DNA of 64,000 nt from contig NZ_CP069213.1 of NCBI RefSeq assembly GCF_016834455.1, forward strand, positions 496,501 through 560,500, in the 5' to 3' direction. This document shows, piece by piece, positions 18,171-26,011 of the stretch. This stretch comes from Shewanella litorisediminis. Lineage in GTDB: Bacteria; Pseudomonadota; Gammaproteobacteria; Enterobacterales; Shewanellaceae. Both the position numbers and the translations under genes were made by a program. The notes beneath the pieces were generated by a model that saw only the letters and a list, made by a program, of their open reading frames with translations, did no database searches and was not told the DNA's origin. The stretch's first letter is position 1. The number at the start of each line of letters is the position of its first letter.

Positions 18171-19532
18171 GTGAACAAGAGCAAGACAGTGTCATCTAAC
18201 AAAATTGAATTGGAATTGAACGCCCTCAAGGATGCCGTGGCCATGGCGCTGGACTACGCCAAAACCCTGGGAACAGGCGCCGCCGAAGTGGCCATCAGCA
18301 AGCAACAGGGATTGTCGGTTTCTACCCGGCTCAAGGAAGTGGAAACCGTTGAATTCAATAAAGACGGTGCACTGGGGATCACGGTATTCCGGGATGGCTG
18401 CAAAGGCAGTTCGTCCACCTCTGATTTAAGCCCCGAGGCAATCCGTCAGGCGGTAAAGGCCGCCGATGATATTGCCCGCTATACCTCTGCCGACCCCTGT
18501 AATGGATTGGCAGAGGCCAGTTTAATGGCCAAAACCGTGGCAGATCTCGATCTCTATCATCCCGAAAGCCTGACTCCGGAAGAGCTCACCGAACTCGCCA
18601 TTCGCGCCGAGGCTGCTGCCCTCGACGCCGATCCGCGCATTAAAAATTCTGATGGGGCCAGCGCCAACGCCCATACCGGCATCAAGGTGTACGGCAACAG
18701 CCATGGTTTCCTCAATGGCTACTGCTCTTCCCGTTACTCCCTAAGCTGCGTGGTGATAGGCGAAGAAGACGACGGCAATATGCAGCGGGACTACGATTAC
18801 AGCATTTCCCGCAAGTATGCCGAGCTGCTGTCTCCCGAGCTGGTGGGGCAAAAGGCTGCTGCCAAGACATTAAGCCGCCTCGGTGGCCGCAAAATTGCCA
18901 CAGGTACCATGCCGGTGCTCTTTGCCCATGACGTGGCCACGGGGCTCATTGGTCATCTTATCAGCGCCATCAGTGGCTCCAGCCTGTACCGCAAATCAAG
19001 CTTCCTGTTGGATGCGCTGAACACCCAGGTGTTCCCCGAGTGGCTGAATATCCGTGAAGAACCGCATTTGCTGGCGGGTCTTGCCAGCGCCCCCTACGAC
19101 AGTGAAGGGGTGGCGACTGTAAACAGAGATATCATTAAGGATGGGCTGCTCGCCACCTACCTGCTGACCTCGTATTCTGCCCGTAAATTGGGCATGACCA
19201 ATACAGGCCATGCCGGTGGTATCTACAACTGGACCCTGAATGACTCCGGAGTGGATTTCGATGCCCTGGTGCGTCAGATGGACAAGGGGCTTATCGTGAC
19301 CGAAGTCATGGGGCAGGGCGTGAACATGGTGACGGGTGACTATTCCCGCGGCGCCGCCGGTTTCTATGTGGAGAACGGTGAAATTCAGTTCCCGGTGGAA
19401 GAAATCACCATCGCCGGTAATCTCAAAGACATGTATCGCAGCATTCAGGCGGTGAGTCAGGACAGAGACCTGCGCTCTTCCATTCGCACCGGTGGTATTT
19501 TGCTCGATAGCATGAAGGTTGCAGGTAACTGA
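18171..19532 (+). CDS. pmbA: Metalloprotease PmbA (TldE)
   Basis: This 453-residue protein matches PmbA: VSTRLKEVETVEFNKDGALG near residues 50-69, then the RYTSADPCNG stretch. PmbA/TldE is the non-zinc partner of TldD; together they cleave unfolded peptides, process microcin B17 and act on CcdA. The start is GTG at 18171; another GTG at 18189 is possible because neither has a strong ribosome site. The partner gene tldD is 8.5 kb upstream at 8250. A terminator follows at 19563. Confidence 0.95.
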   Translation: MNKSKTVSSNKIELELNALKDAVAMALDYAKTLGTGAAEVAISKQQGLSVSTRLKEVETVEFNKDGALGITVFRDGCKGSSSTSDLSPEAIRQAVKAADDIARYTSADPCNGLAEASLMAKTVADLDLYHPESLTPEELTELAIRAEAAALDADPRIKNSDGASANAHTGIKVYGNSHGFLNGYCSSRYSLSCVVIGEEDDGNMQRDYDYSISRKYAELLSPELVGQKAAAKTLSRLGGRKIATGTMPVLFAHDVATGLIGHLISAISGSSLYRKSSFLLDALNTQVFPEWLNIREEPHLLAGLASAPYDSEGVATVNRDIIKDGLLATYLLTSYSARKLGMTNTGHAGGIYNWTLNDSGVDFDALVRQMDKGLIVTEVMGQGVNMVTGDYSRGAAGFYVENGEIQFPVEEITIAGNLKDMYRSIQAVSQDRDLRSSIRTGGILLDSMKVAGN

Positions 19533-19562
19533 CAAGCCCAATGGCGTTAGATAACCAGCCAT

Positions 19563-19591
19563 AAAAAGCCCCGCATCGATGGGGCTTTTTT
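19563..19591 (+). terminator. Intrinsic terminator after pmbA
   Basis: AAAAAGCCCC (19563-19572) pairs with GGGGCTTTTT (19581-19590) around an 8-base loop with a following T. Confidence 0.85.
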
Positions 19592-19644
19592 GTACCTGAT
19601 ATCAGCCAGAACCCGCTGGTGTCATCAATCGATAAGAAGACAGG

Positions 19645-20619
19645 CTAAGGCTTCGGCTGGTCTTGTTTGGACGCCGCTTCTGCAGCGGCTGCCGAGGCTT
19701 CTGGGGCAGGTGTTTTGGTGGCGAGAGCTTTTGTGGCTGGGACCACTGTAGACGGAATGTCTGTTGACAGGCTTTCCGGCGTGAACACAACAGGAGTCTG
19801 CAATTCCGGGTGTAACTCGGCCTCCCGGTAGGCCGTTATGGTGCCATCGTGCATCATCTCCGTGAGCGCCTGTACCAGCCGCGCGGCAACGCTGTCCGGT
19901 GCCGGTTTAACGGGCTGATTGGCCGCGGATACCGGCTTGTCCGCTATAAAATCGGGGTTGGCTATCTCTTGAAAATGTGGGCTTTTACGGGAAAAACCAA
20001 AGAACATTGTGCGGGGTTTTTCACAGCAGCCGGGATGCCGCTTCAACCCATTGCCGCCATCCTGATGGAGGTAGTACTCCAGGGTAAACTCATCATAGAT
20101 AAAGAAGTCGCCCTTATTGGCTCTGAGCATGGCGAAGGCCTTGGGAATATCCATGTCCTGTGGGCGGCGCTGAGCGAGTCCCTTGGGCAGACCGCCCAGG
20201 TCATAGCTGCCGGGTGCCATCAAAAGCACCATGTTATGGGTGACAAGCTCATTGAGCTGTTTGATATCCGGTGCTTTTTCACGGCTTATCCCGGTGTAAC
20301 GCTCGGGCAGGCCGTTTGGAAAAAACCAGGCGCGTTTTGCCCGCGCCGGGGTAAAGCTCAGGCTGGGATAGAAATCGATATTGCCCTGTTCCAATTCGCG
20401 GATGATGCGTTGTTTGGGGGCGCGGATAACGGTTAAGCGGCAGCCGATACGCTTGGCAGCCTCGTCAAAGAGGGTCACAAAAAGCCCATTGTCTGAGGGC
20501 TCGGCGTGAATATAGGGCAGGCGTTCACTGGTGCGGTAACCCATGGTCAGCTCGCACCCGATACCGGGCACACTCACGAGCAAGAGTAGCAGTAACGGCG
20601 ACAGTATAGACGGCCTCAC
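19645..20619 (-). CDS. Periplasmic solute-binding protein-like (family 3), unknown ligand
   Basis: This 324-residue protein has an N-terminal hydrophobic signal sequence (ILSPLLLLLLVSVPGIG) and a type-II periplasmic binding fold of the amino-acid/polar type (YRTSERLPYIH, then DNGLFVTLFDEAAKRIGCRL, then IDFYPSLSFTPARAKRAWFF). The last 60 residues are Ala/Pro/Thr-rich and probably disordered. No permease or ATPase gene is adjacent, so a stand-alone sensory or binding role is possible. Several Shewanella proteins of this type are orphans. The ligand is unknown. Confidence 0.75.
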   Translation of the reverse strand: MRPSILSPLLLLLLVSVPGIGCELTMGYRTSERLPYIHAEPSDNGLFVTLFDEAAKRIGCRLTVIRAPKQRIIRELEQGNIDFYPSLSFTPARAKRAWFFPNGLPERYTGISREKAPDIKQLNELVTHNMVLLMAPGSYDLGGLPKGLAQRRPQDMDIPKAFAMLRANKGDFFIYDEFTLEYYLHQDGGNGLKRHPGCCEKPRTMFFGFSRKSPHFQEIANPDFIADKPVSAANQPVKPAPDSVAARLVQALTEMMHDGTITAYREAELHPELQTPVVFTPESLSTDIPSTVVPATKALATKTPAPEASAAAAEAASKQDQPKP

Positions 20620-20789
20620 TTAATACATCTCCTTGATTGTTCTGCCCTTTAGCTTCGTGCCTGCTTAAAAGTTACACAAAAAAACTGTGGGGTAAAACAG
20701 AACTTCTTCCTTATTCACGTAAATTTGATCTGGATCCCGGCGGACATTGGTCTTATGCTTGGCCGGTTTTTAACCAAAGGAGCACCAAG

Positions 20790-21011
20790 GTGAGCAATCA
20801 TCACGATCACGGCCGCGGCGACATCCGCGACAATGCCATTAAGGCACTGGTGACCTCAGATCTGTTCAGATCGAAGGTCGAAAAACCGAAAAAAGGCAAA
20901 GGGTCTTATCAACGTAAGGCACGCAACCAGAAGGGGCATCAGCACAAGGGCGATGCCCCTTTTGATTTATCGCGGCACAAACAAAAAACGGGCACAAGGC
21001 CCGTTTTTTAA
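20790..21011 (+). CDS. arfA: Alternative ribosome-rescue factor ArfA, gene ends inside a terminator
   Basis: The GTG at 20790 follows AAAGGAGC. The 73-residue product has the ArfA core GDIRDNAIKAL, then LFRSKVEKPKKGKGSYQRK (about residues 10-43), matching E. coli ArfA as I recall it. ArfA recruits RF2 to ribosomes stalled on mRNAs without a stop codon, as a backup to tmRNA. Two terminator-like hairpins lie inside the reading frame (20929-20963 and 20983-21009), and the stop codon uses the last T of the second. The mRNA is therefore probably made without a stop, so tmRNA normally destroys the product and ArfA appears only when tmRNA fails. This is known for arfA in other bacteria. Confidence 0.92.
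   Translation: MSNHHDHGRGDIRDNAIKALVTSDLFRSKVEKPKKGKGSYQRKARNQKGHQHKGDAPFDLSRHKQKTGTRPVF
20929..20963 (+). terminator. Hairpin inside the arfA reading frame (first)
   Basis: AAGGGGCATC at 20931-20940 pairs perfectly with GATGCCCCTT at 20952-20961, extended by two further pairs, around an 11-base loop, and followed by a short T-rich stretch. It may act as terminator or RNase III site after about 57 codons of arfA. Confidence 0.75.
20983..21009 (+). terminator. Intrinsic terminator overlapping the arfA stop codon (second)
   Basis: AAAAAACGGGC (20983-20993) pairs perfectly with GCCCGTTTTTT (20999-21009) around ACAAG. The stop TAA is 21009-21011, so most transcripts would end before or at it. 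It is A/T-symmetric and may also stop rimO on minus. Confidence 0.9.
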
Positions 21012-21022
21012 TACGCCGAATC

Positions 21023-22447
21023 TCAGTCTTCCAGTGCCACTAATTCGGCCCAGAGATCGTGCTCATCTGAGGCAACGATGCGGGCACGCACCATATCACC
21101 GGGAGTCAGTTCAGTTTCGCCGTTGATAAACACCATGCCATCGATTTCAGGGGCATCGGCGTAAGAGCGGCCGATGGCACCTTCTTCGTCCACATCGTCA
21201 ATCAGAATATCCAGCTCACGGCCAACCAGACGGGCCAGACGCTCGGCGCTGATCTCGGCCTGTACCGCCATAAAGCGCTCGTATCTGTCTTCCTTCACTT
21301 CTTCGCTGATAAGCTCGGCCAGGGTATTGGCCACGGCGCCATCCACCTCGGAATACTTGAAACAGCCAACGCGATCGAGGCGTGCTTCACGCAGGAAGTC
21401 CAGCAGCATTTCGAAGTCTTCTTCGGTCTCACCGGGGAAGCCAACGATAAAGGTGGAGCGGATCACCAGGTCAGGACAGATCTCACGCCATTTTTTGATG
21501 GCATCCAGCTGGCGATCAACACGGCCGGGGCGCTTCATCATCTTGAGGACGCGTGGGCTGGCGTGCTGCAGTGGCAGGTCCAGGTAAGGCAGAATGAGAC
21601 CTTCGGCCATCAGCGGGATCAAGTCGTCGACCCAGGGGTAAGGGTAAACGTAGTGCAGGCGCACCCATGCGCCCATCTTGCCCAGCTGGCGTGCCAGACT
21701 GGTGATGTCCTGCTTGACCGGCATACCGTTCCAGAAGTCGGTGCGGCCATCTTTGTCTTTGCCGTAGGCGGACGTGTCCTGGCTCACCACCAGAATTTCC
21801 TGCACGCCGCTTTCAACCAGACGCTTGGCTTCGTCGAGCACACTGCCTACGCCGCGGCTGTCCAGATCGCCACGCAGGGCAGGGATGATGCAGAAGGTGC
21901 AGCGGTTGTCACAGCCTTCAGAAATCTTCAGGTAGGCGTAGTGCTTGGGTGTCAGCTTTACACCTGTCTGAGGGATCAGCGAGGTGAAAGGATTGTGCTC
22001 TGGCTTTGGCACATACTTGTGTACGTGATTCAGCACAGCCTCATAACTGTGGGGGCCGGTAATTTCCAGCACGTCCGGATGCACTTCGCGAATTTGGTTT
22101 TCTTTGGCACCCAAACAGCCGGTCACAATCACCTTGCCATTTTCTTCCAGGGCTTCACGCACGGCGTCCAGCGACTCTTCCACGGCGGCATCGATAAAGC
22201 CACAGGTGTTTACAATCACCAGATCGGCATTGTCATAGCTGTTGGTTACTTCGTAACCGTCGATACGCAGCTGGGTCAGAATACGCTCTGAGTCCACCAG
22301 ATTCTTGGGGCAACCCAGGCTGACAAAGCCGATGCGGTTGCCCTGAATGGTGCCATCGCTGGCCTTGGCTTCTGCCGCCAGTGTCTTGGCTGGGGTCTCG
22401 AGCGTGGTAGTCTGCTTGGGATCAAAAGTTTCGACTGTCTTGTTCAA
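21023..22447 (-). CDS. rimO: Ribosomal protein S12 methylthiotransferase RimO
   Basis: This radical-SAM enzyme adds a methylthio group to Asp88 of ribosomal protein S12. It shows the N-terminal methylthiotransferase domain ([19 protein letters not shown]), the radical-SAM CxxxCxxC motif (CDNRCTFC) and a C-terminal TRAM domain. The frame is open to 22597, but the conserved Shewanella start segment (NKTVETF) begins at a TTG at 22447, giving 474 residues; I prefer this, and a clear ribosome site is not visible for either. The gene converges on arfA. Confidence 0.92.
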   Translation of the reverse strand: MNKTVETFDPKQTTTLETPAKTLAAEAKASDGTIQGNRIGFVSLGCPKNLVDSERILTQLRIDGYEVTNSYDNADLVIVNTCGFIDAAVEESLDAVREALEENGKVIVTGCLGAKENQIREVHPDVLEITGPHSYEAVLNHVHKYVPKPEHNPFTSLIPQTGVKLTPKHYAYLKISEGCDNRCTFCIIPALRGDLDSRGVGSVLDEAKRLVESGVQEILVVSQDTSAYGKDKDGRTDFWNGMPVKQDITSLARQLGKMGAWVRLHYVYPYPWVDDLIPLMAEGLILPYLDLPLQHASPRVLKMMKRPGRVDRQLDAIKKWREICPDLVIRSTFIVGFPGETEEDFEMLLDFLREARLDRVGCFKYSEVDGAVANTLAELISEEVKEDRYERFMAVQAEISAERLARLVGRELDILIDDVDEEGAIGRSYADAPEIDGMVFINGETELTPGDMVRARIVASDEHDLWAELVALED

Positions 22448-22688
22448 AGTGCGCGTTCCGAAATTGCGTGACGGGTTTGATTTACTGCGCAGGCCCGGCT
22501 TTAACGCTGCATTGGCGGTGGGCAGTAAAAAAGTGCGCGCGATTATACCGCAAGTGCCCGAAAGGTACAGGGTGTGTGGTGAAATTTTGTTCAGCAAGTT
22601 GGCGGAAAATTTTTTTGAAAAATTTAACCCCTTTTGAATTTTATGCCGTTTGTAACGTCAGACAGATTTGAAAACCAAGGAGAATCCC

Positions 22689-23396
22689 ATGAAAAAAACT
22701 CTGACAGCCCTCGGTGTGAGCGCCCTGTTTGCCGTGTCTGCCCTGACTTCATTTGCTCAGGCAAACGAGTTCCCCACGCTGGATACCACCGGAGTCGCCG
22801 AGCTGAAAGTGGCGCCCGACACCGCCGTTATCTCGGTGGAAGTGGTGTCAAAAGGTAAGGATCCCCGTTATGTGAAGGGGGCTTCTGACAAGGCCGTGGC
22901 CGGTTTTATCAAGCGTTTGGAGGCCGCCGGTGTGAAGCGCGAGCAGATTGAGAGTGCCAATCTCATCATCAACCCCGAGTACAAGTACCACAAGGATGCC
23001 GAGCCTCAGCTTGTAGGTTATGGCGCAAATCGCCGGGTTACTGTGCGCATCACAGATGTGTCCCGAGTGAACGAGATAGTGGACTCGGCGCTGACCGAAG
23101 GCATTAACCGGGTGGGCAATATCAGCTTTGAGCTCAGTGACGACAGGGCGGCCCGCGAAAGGGTTCGGGAGCTTGCCATTGCCGACGCCAAGTCCAAGGC
23201 CGAGTCGCTGGCCAAAGGTTTTGGCGCCAAAATTCAGGGCGTGTGGCATATACGCTATTACGATCAGGGGCCGATTCGCCCTGTGATGTATAAAGCGGCC
23301 ATGATGGAGGCCGACAATGGGGTAGGGCAAAGCTATGAGTCCGGCGACATTACCCTGTCGGACAGAGTCGAAGTGACCTATCGACTGAAAGACTGA
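22689..23396 (+). CDS. SIMPL domain periplasmic protein (YggE-like)
   Basis: This 235-residue protein starts at ATG 22689 after AAGGAG (22677-22682). It has a signal peptide (KTLTALGVSALFAVSALTSFAQA) and one SIMPL domain (VAELKVAPDTAVISVEV, then YGANRRVTVRI). SIMPL/YggE proteins are periplasmic, assemble in large rings, and reduce oxidative stress in E. coli by an unknown mechanism. The gene stands alone with its own terminator. Confidence 0.88.
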   Translation: MKKTLTALGVSALFAVSALTSFAQANEFPTLDTTGVAELKVAPDTAVISVEVVSKGKDPRYVKGASDKAVAGFIKRLEAAGVKREQIESANLIINPEYKYHKDAEPQLVGYGANRRVTVRITDVSRVNEIVDSALTEGINRVGNISFELSDDRAARERVRELAIADAKSKAESLAKGFGAKIQGVWHIRYYDQGPIRPVMYKAAMMEADNGVGQSYESGDITLSDRVEVTYRLKD

Positions 23397-23433
23397 ACTG
23401 AATTTCGTTTGGCCTGACTGGCTGGCGAACAAC

Positions 23434-23461
23434 AAAGAGAGCCGATACAGGCTCTCTTTAT
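23434..23461 (+). terminator. Intrinsic terminator after the SIMPL gene (bidirectional)
   Basis: AAAGAGAGCC pairs with GGCTCTCTTT around a GATACA loop, then T-rich sequence. It lies between convergent genes. Confidence 0.85.
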
Positions 23462-23477
23462 TTTTTGAAGCAGAGGA

Positions 23478-23975
23478 TTATTTGCTGAGCTTCAGCTGAT
23501 AAAAGGCCAGATCCAGCCAGCGATCAAACTTGTAGCCCACTTCTTTCAAGGTGCCGGCATGTTCAAAACCGAGCTTGCGGTGCAATGCTATGCTGGCATT
23601 GTTGCTGGCATCTATGCCGCCCACCATCATGTGCAATCCGGCATCCTTCGCCGCTTGAATAAGCGCCTCCATCAGCTGCAGGGCGACCCCTTTTCCCCTG
23701 TGATCCGGGTGAACATACACAGAGTGCTCCACCGAGTAGAGGTTTGCCGGAAAGCCCCGGAATGGTCCATAGCTGGCAAAGCCCATCAAGTCACCCTTCT
23801 CATCAAAGGCACCCAGCACAGGGTATAAACCTTCCTTTTGTGCAAACCAGGCAGCAATTCTCGCCATATCCCTGGGCTCATATTCATAGAGCGCTGTGGT
23901 GTTGGCGATGGCGTGGTTAAAGATGTGCTGAATGATGGCGCCATGTCGTTCGAATTGGCAGGAAGCTATGTACAT
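23478..23975 (-). CDS. GNAT family N-acetyltransferase
   Basis: This 165-residue protein contains the acetyl-CoA loop VHPDHRGKGVALQLMEALI (about 91-109) and the motif NNASIALHRKLGFEHAGTLKEVGYKF. These features match the phosphinothricin/methionine-sulfone acetyltransferase branch, whose members acetylate small amines and drug-like amino acids. The substrate here is not determined. It is a single gene facing the SIMPL terminator. Confidence 0.85.
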   Translation of the reverse strand: MYIASCQFERHGAIIQHIFNHAIANTTALYEYEPRDMARIAAWFAQKEGLYPVLGAFDEKGDLMGFASYGPFRGFPANLYSVEHSVYVHPDHRGKGVALQLMEALIQAAKDAGLHMMVGGIDASNNASIALHRKLGFEHAGTLKEVGYKFDRWLDLAFYQLKLSK

Positions 23976-24254
23976 AGTGGTAAGGAGTCAGTAAGAAGAC
24001 GACCAGTATGCCAAGGGTGCAGCGCCCTTGCCAGCGTCTCGCCGGGTTGCTGTTGTGCTGATGACTGCCCTGATGTTGGGAGCACTGGTCTTATCATTGT
24101 GTTTAACAATGCTGGATCATTTGATTAACACGGAGTGATTCGCTAGCTTTAGGGTTACATCATGTAGTTTGTGCCGTTTCAGGCTGCGTCGTTGGTGTCT
24201 GTGTCGCACGGTTCGCCGTGATTTGACTAACAAGATAAAAACAAGGAGCCCATT

Positions 24255-25181
24255 GTGAGCTTTATTGCAAAGACCTCTACCCTGATAATGGCACTGGGTT
24301 TGGCTACAGTGCCTGCGATTGGCAATGCCAAAAACGACAATGCCTTCGACAATGCCAATCCCAATGCATCCTTCCTGCGCTGTGGTACCAAGCAGCCCAG
24401 CATCCAGGAAGCCGAATTACGTGAGAAACATTTTCAAACCCTGAAGGCCGCTAAAGGTAAGCCCGGTGGCGGAGGCGGTGGCGGCGGCAGCACTTACCAG
24501 CCTCGTGCCAATGGCAGCGTGGTGGTGGATGTGTATATGCACGTAATCACTGATAACGGCGGCAATGGTGATTTGTCTGCAGGTGCAATAAATTCCCAAA
24601 TCAACGTGCTGAACGATGCTTATGCCAATACGCCCTTTACCTTTAAAGTGGCAGGTATCACCCGTACCGCCAACAACAGCTGGTACACGGCTACCCATGG
24701 TTCAACCGCTGAGAAGGAAATGAAGGCGGCGCTGCGCCAGGGCGATGCCTCAGACCTCAACTTCTACACCAACAACATGGGCGGCGGCCTCCTTGGCTGG
24801 GCAACCTTCCCAAGCAGCTATGCATCCGATCCGGTGAATGACGGTGTGGTTGTGCTCTACTCAAGCCTGCCCGGCGGCAGTGCCGCACCCTATAACGAAG
24901 GCGATACAGGCACCCATGAAGTGGGCCACTGGCTGGGGCTATATCACACCTTCCAGGGTGGCTGCAGTGGCAACGGTGACTATGTGGCTGATACCCCAGC
25001 CGAGCGCAGCCCGGCTTATGGTTGTCCGGTGAACCGCGATTCCTGCGCCGGTAGCCGTTATCCCGGTCTGGACCCCATCACCAACTTCATGGATTACACC
25101 GACGACTCCTGCATGTATGAGTTCTCGGAAGGTCAGGCCCATCGCGCCGATGAACTGAGCTTCACCTACCGTAATCTCTAA
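24255..25181 (+). CDS. Secreted zinc metalloprotease, M43 (pappalysin/cytophagalysin) family
   Basis: This 308-residue protein starts with a signal peptide ending near AIGNA (residue 25). The extended zinc motif HEVGHWLGLYH has H221, E222, H225 and H231 as catalytic residues, and a Met-turn follows (NFMDYTDDSCM). These define the M43 family, close to M12/metzincins. A poly-glycine linker of eight residues at 71-78 separates a short N-terminal segment from the catalytic domain. The GTG at 24255 follows AAGGAGCCC. The substrate is unknown; extracellular protein degradation is inference. Confidence 0.88.
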   Translation: MSFIAKTSTLIMALGLATVPAIGNAKNDNAFDNANPNASFLRCGTKQPSIQEAELREKHFQTLKAAKGKPGGGGGGGGSTYQPRANGSVVVDVYMHVITDNGGNGDLSAGAINSQINVLNDAYANTPFTFKVAGITRTANNSWYTATHGSTAEKEMKAALRQGDASDLNFYTNNMGGGLLGWATFPSSYASDPVNDGVVVLYSSLPGGSAAPYNEGDTGTHEVGHWLGLYHTFQGGCSGNGDYVADTPAERSPAYGCPVNRDSCAGSRYPGLDPITNFMDYTDDSCMYEFSEGQAHRADELSFTYRNL

Positions 25182-25195
25182 TCTTTGGAATGGTC

Positions 25196-25221
25196 AAAAG
25201 GCACCCTCGGGTGCCTTTTTT
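25196..25221 (+). terminator. Intrinsic terminator after the M43 protease (bidirectional)
   Basis: GGCACCC and GGGTGCC form the stem, flanked by AAAA and a T-run. It lies between convergent genes. Confidence 0.85.
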
Positions 25222-25236
25222 GTTGGAGAAGTCGCC

Positions 25237-25695
25237 TTACCTGACCACCAATACGGGACAGTGGGCTTTGTTCACCACCTGCGCTGCTACATTGGGATGT
25301 AGCCAGTGGGTGAAAGGGGCATGATGGTGGCAGCCAATGACGACCATGGCAACATCCTCCCTTGCCGCCTCGGCGAGGATCTGGCTGGTGGCATTTCCCT
25401 TGTCTATTTGGATTTCAACTTCCTGATCTGGAGGCAAGTCTGCCAGCAAGGCGCGGATCCTTTCTGTTGCATAGGCGGCTAAATGGGCCTGCTGCTCTTT
25501 GGCGTTGGCTACCACTATGCCGAAGTTGTCTTCGTGGTGCGGCGCTGTGGTGATGTCATCGCCGTAAGGACGGCTTATCACATGCAAGAGGCGCAGTTTT
25601 TGATGGCTCATTTTGGCGAGATCAAGTGCCTGCTGCAAGGCGTGGGTTGAGCTTTCTGAGAAGTCTGTTGGATAGAGAATATATTGCTTGTCCAT
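25237..25695 (-). CDS. Universal stress protein, UspA family
   Basis: This 152-residue protein starts at ATG 25695, preceded by GGAGGG; an upstream in-frame start adds 12 unlikely residues. It has the Usp fold with YPTDFSESSTHALQQALDLA at the N-terminus and HCPVLVVR at the end. The G-x2-G-x9-G(S/T) ATP loop is not intact (GCHHHAPFTHW), so it resembles the non-ATP-binding UspA subgroup. Role: stress survival, exact target unknown. Confidence 0.9.
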   Translation of the reverse strand: MDKQYILYPTDFSESSTHALQQALDLAKMSHQKLRLLHVISRPYGDDITTAPHHEDNFGIVVANAKEQQAHLAAYATERIRALLADLPPDQEVEIQIDKGNATSQILAEAAREDVAMVVIGCHHHAPFTHWLHPNVAAQVVNKAHCPVLVVR

Positions 25696-25808
25696 ACTTC
25701 CCTCCTTTGGCTGAATGTAGGGGAAGGGCACTTTAAATTATAGTGTTTTTTCCCTCGGCCAAAGGTTTGCCGGAGTGGCTGATACAAGGGATAACGCAAT
25801 TTTAAGGT

Positions 25809-25843
25809 AACAAAAACCCCGGCAGTGGCCGGGGTTTCTTGTA
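25809..25843. repeat. Terminator copy, 34/35 identical to the purC terminator
   Basis: This 35-base stretch matches 28026-28060 with one mismatch. It contains a CCCCGGC/GCCGGGG stem flanked by A-run and T-run and acts as an intrinsic terminator, most strongly on minus. Confidence 0.85.
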
Positions 25844-25879
25844 TGGGCTTACACTCGACGTTTTAACGCTCTTTTTACC

Positions 25880-25948
25880 TTAATCCAGCAAGGCGTAGCG
25901 CGCATTCGCTACCCTAATCTTTAATAGCAGGCGTGTACGAGGCAGTAG
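25880..25948 (-). pseudogene. Remnant of a purC 3' end
   Basis: On minus, the last 8 codons read ARYALLD then stop, like the purC tail AQYALVD then stop (28096). The final 26 bases match purC at 22 positions. It is followed, after nearly the same gap (about 36 bases), by the near-identical terminator at 25809-25843. I see no further homology upstream. It is probably the residue of a duplicated purC end. Confidence 0.5.
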
Positions 25949-25973
25949 AAAAGGCACCCATGGGGTGCCTTTT
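25949..25973 (-). terminator. Intrinsic terminator after the M48 protease
   Basis: GCACCC and GGGTGC pair around ATG with AAAAG/CTTTT flanks. It lies just beyond the stop codon of the minus-strand M48 gene. Confidence 0.8.
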
Positions 25974-26011
25974 GTTGGTATATCGAAAATAAGCGCTTGT
26001 GGAGGTTGGTT

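Noticed and set aside
22448..22597. 50-codon N-terminal extension of rimO
   Set aside because: It is not conserved with known RimO starts and has no ribosome site; TTG 22447 gives the expected length.
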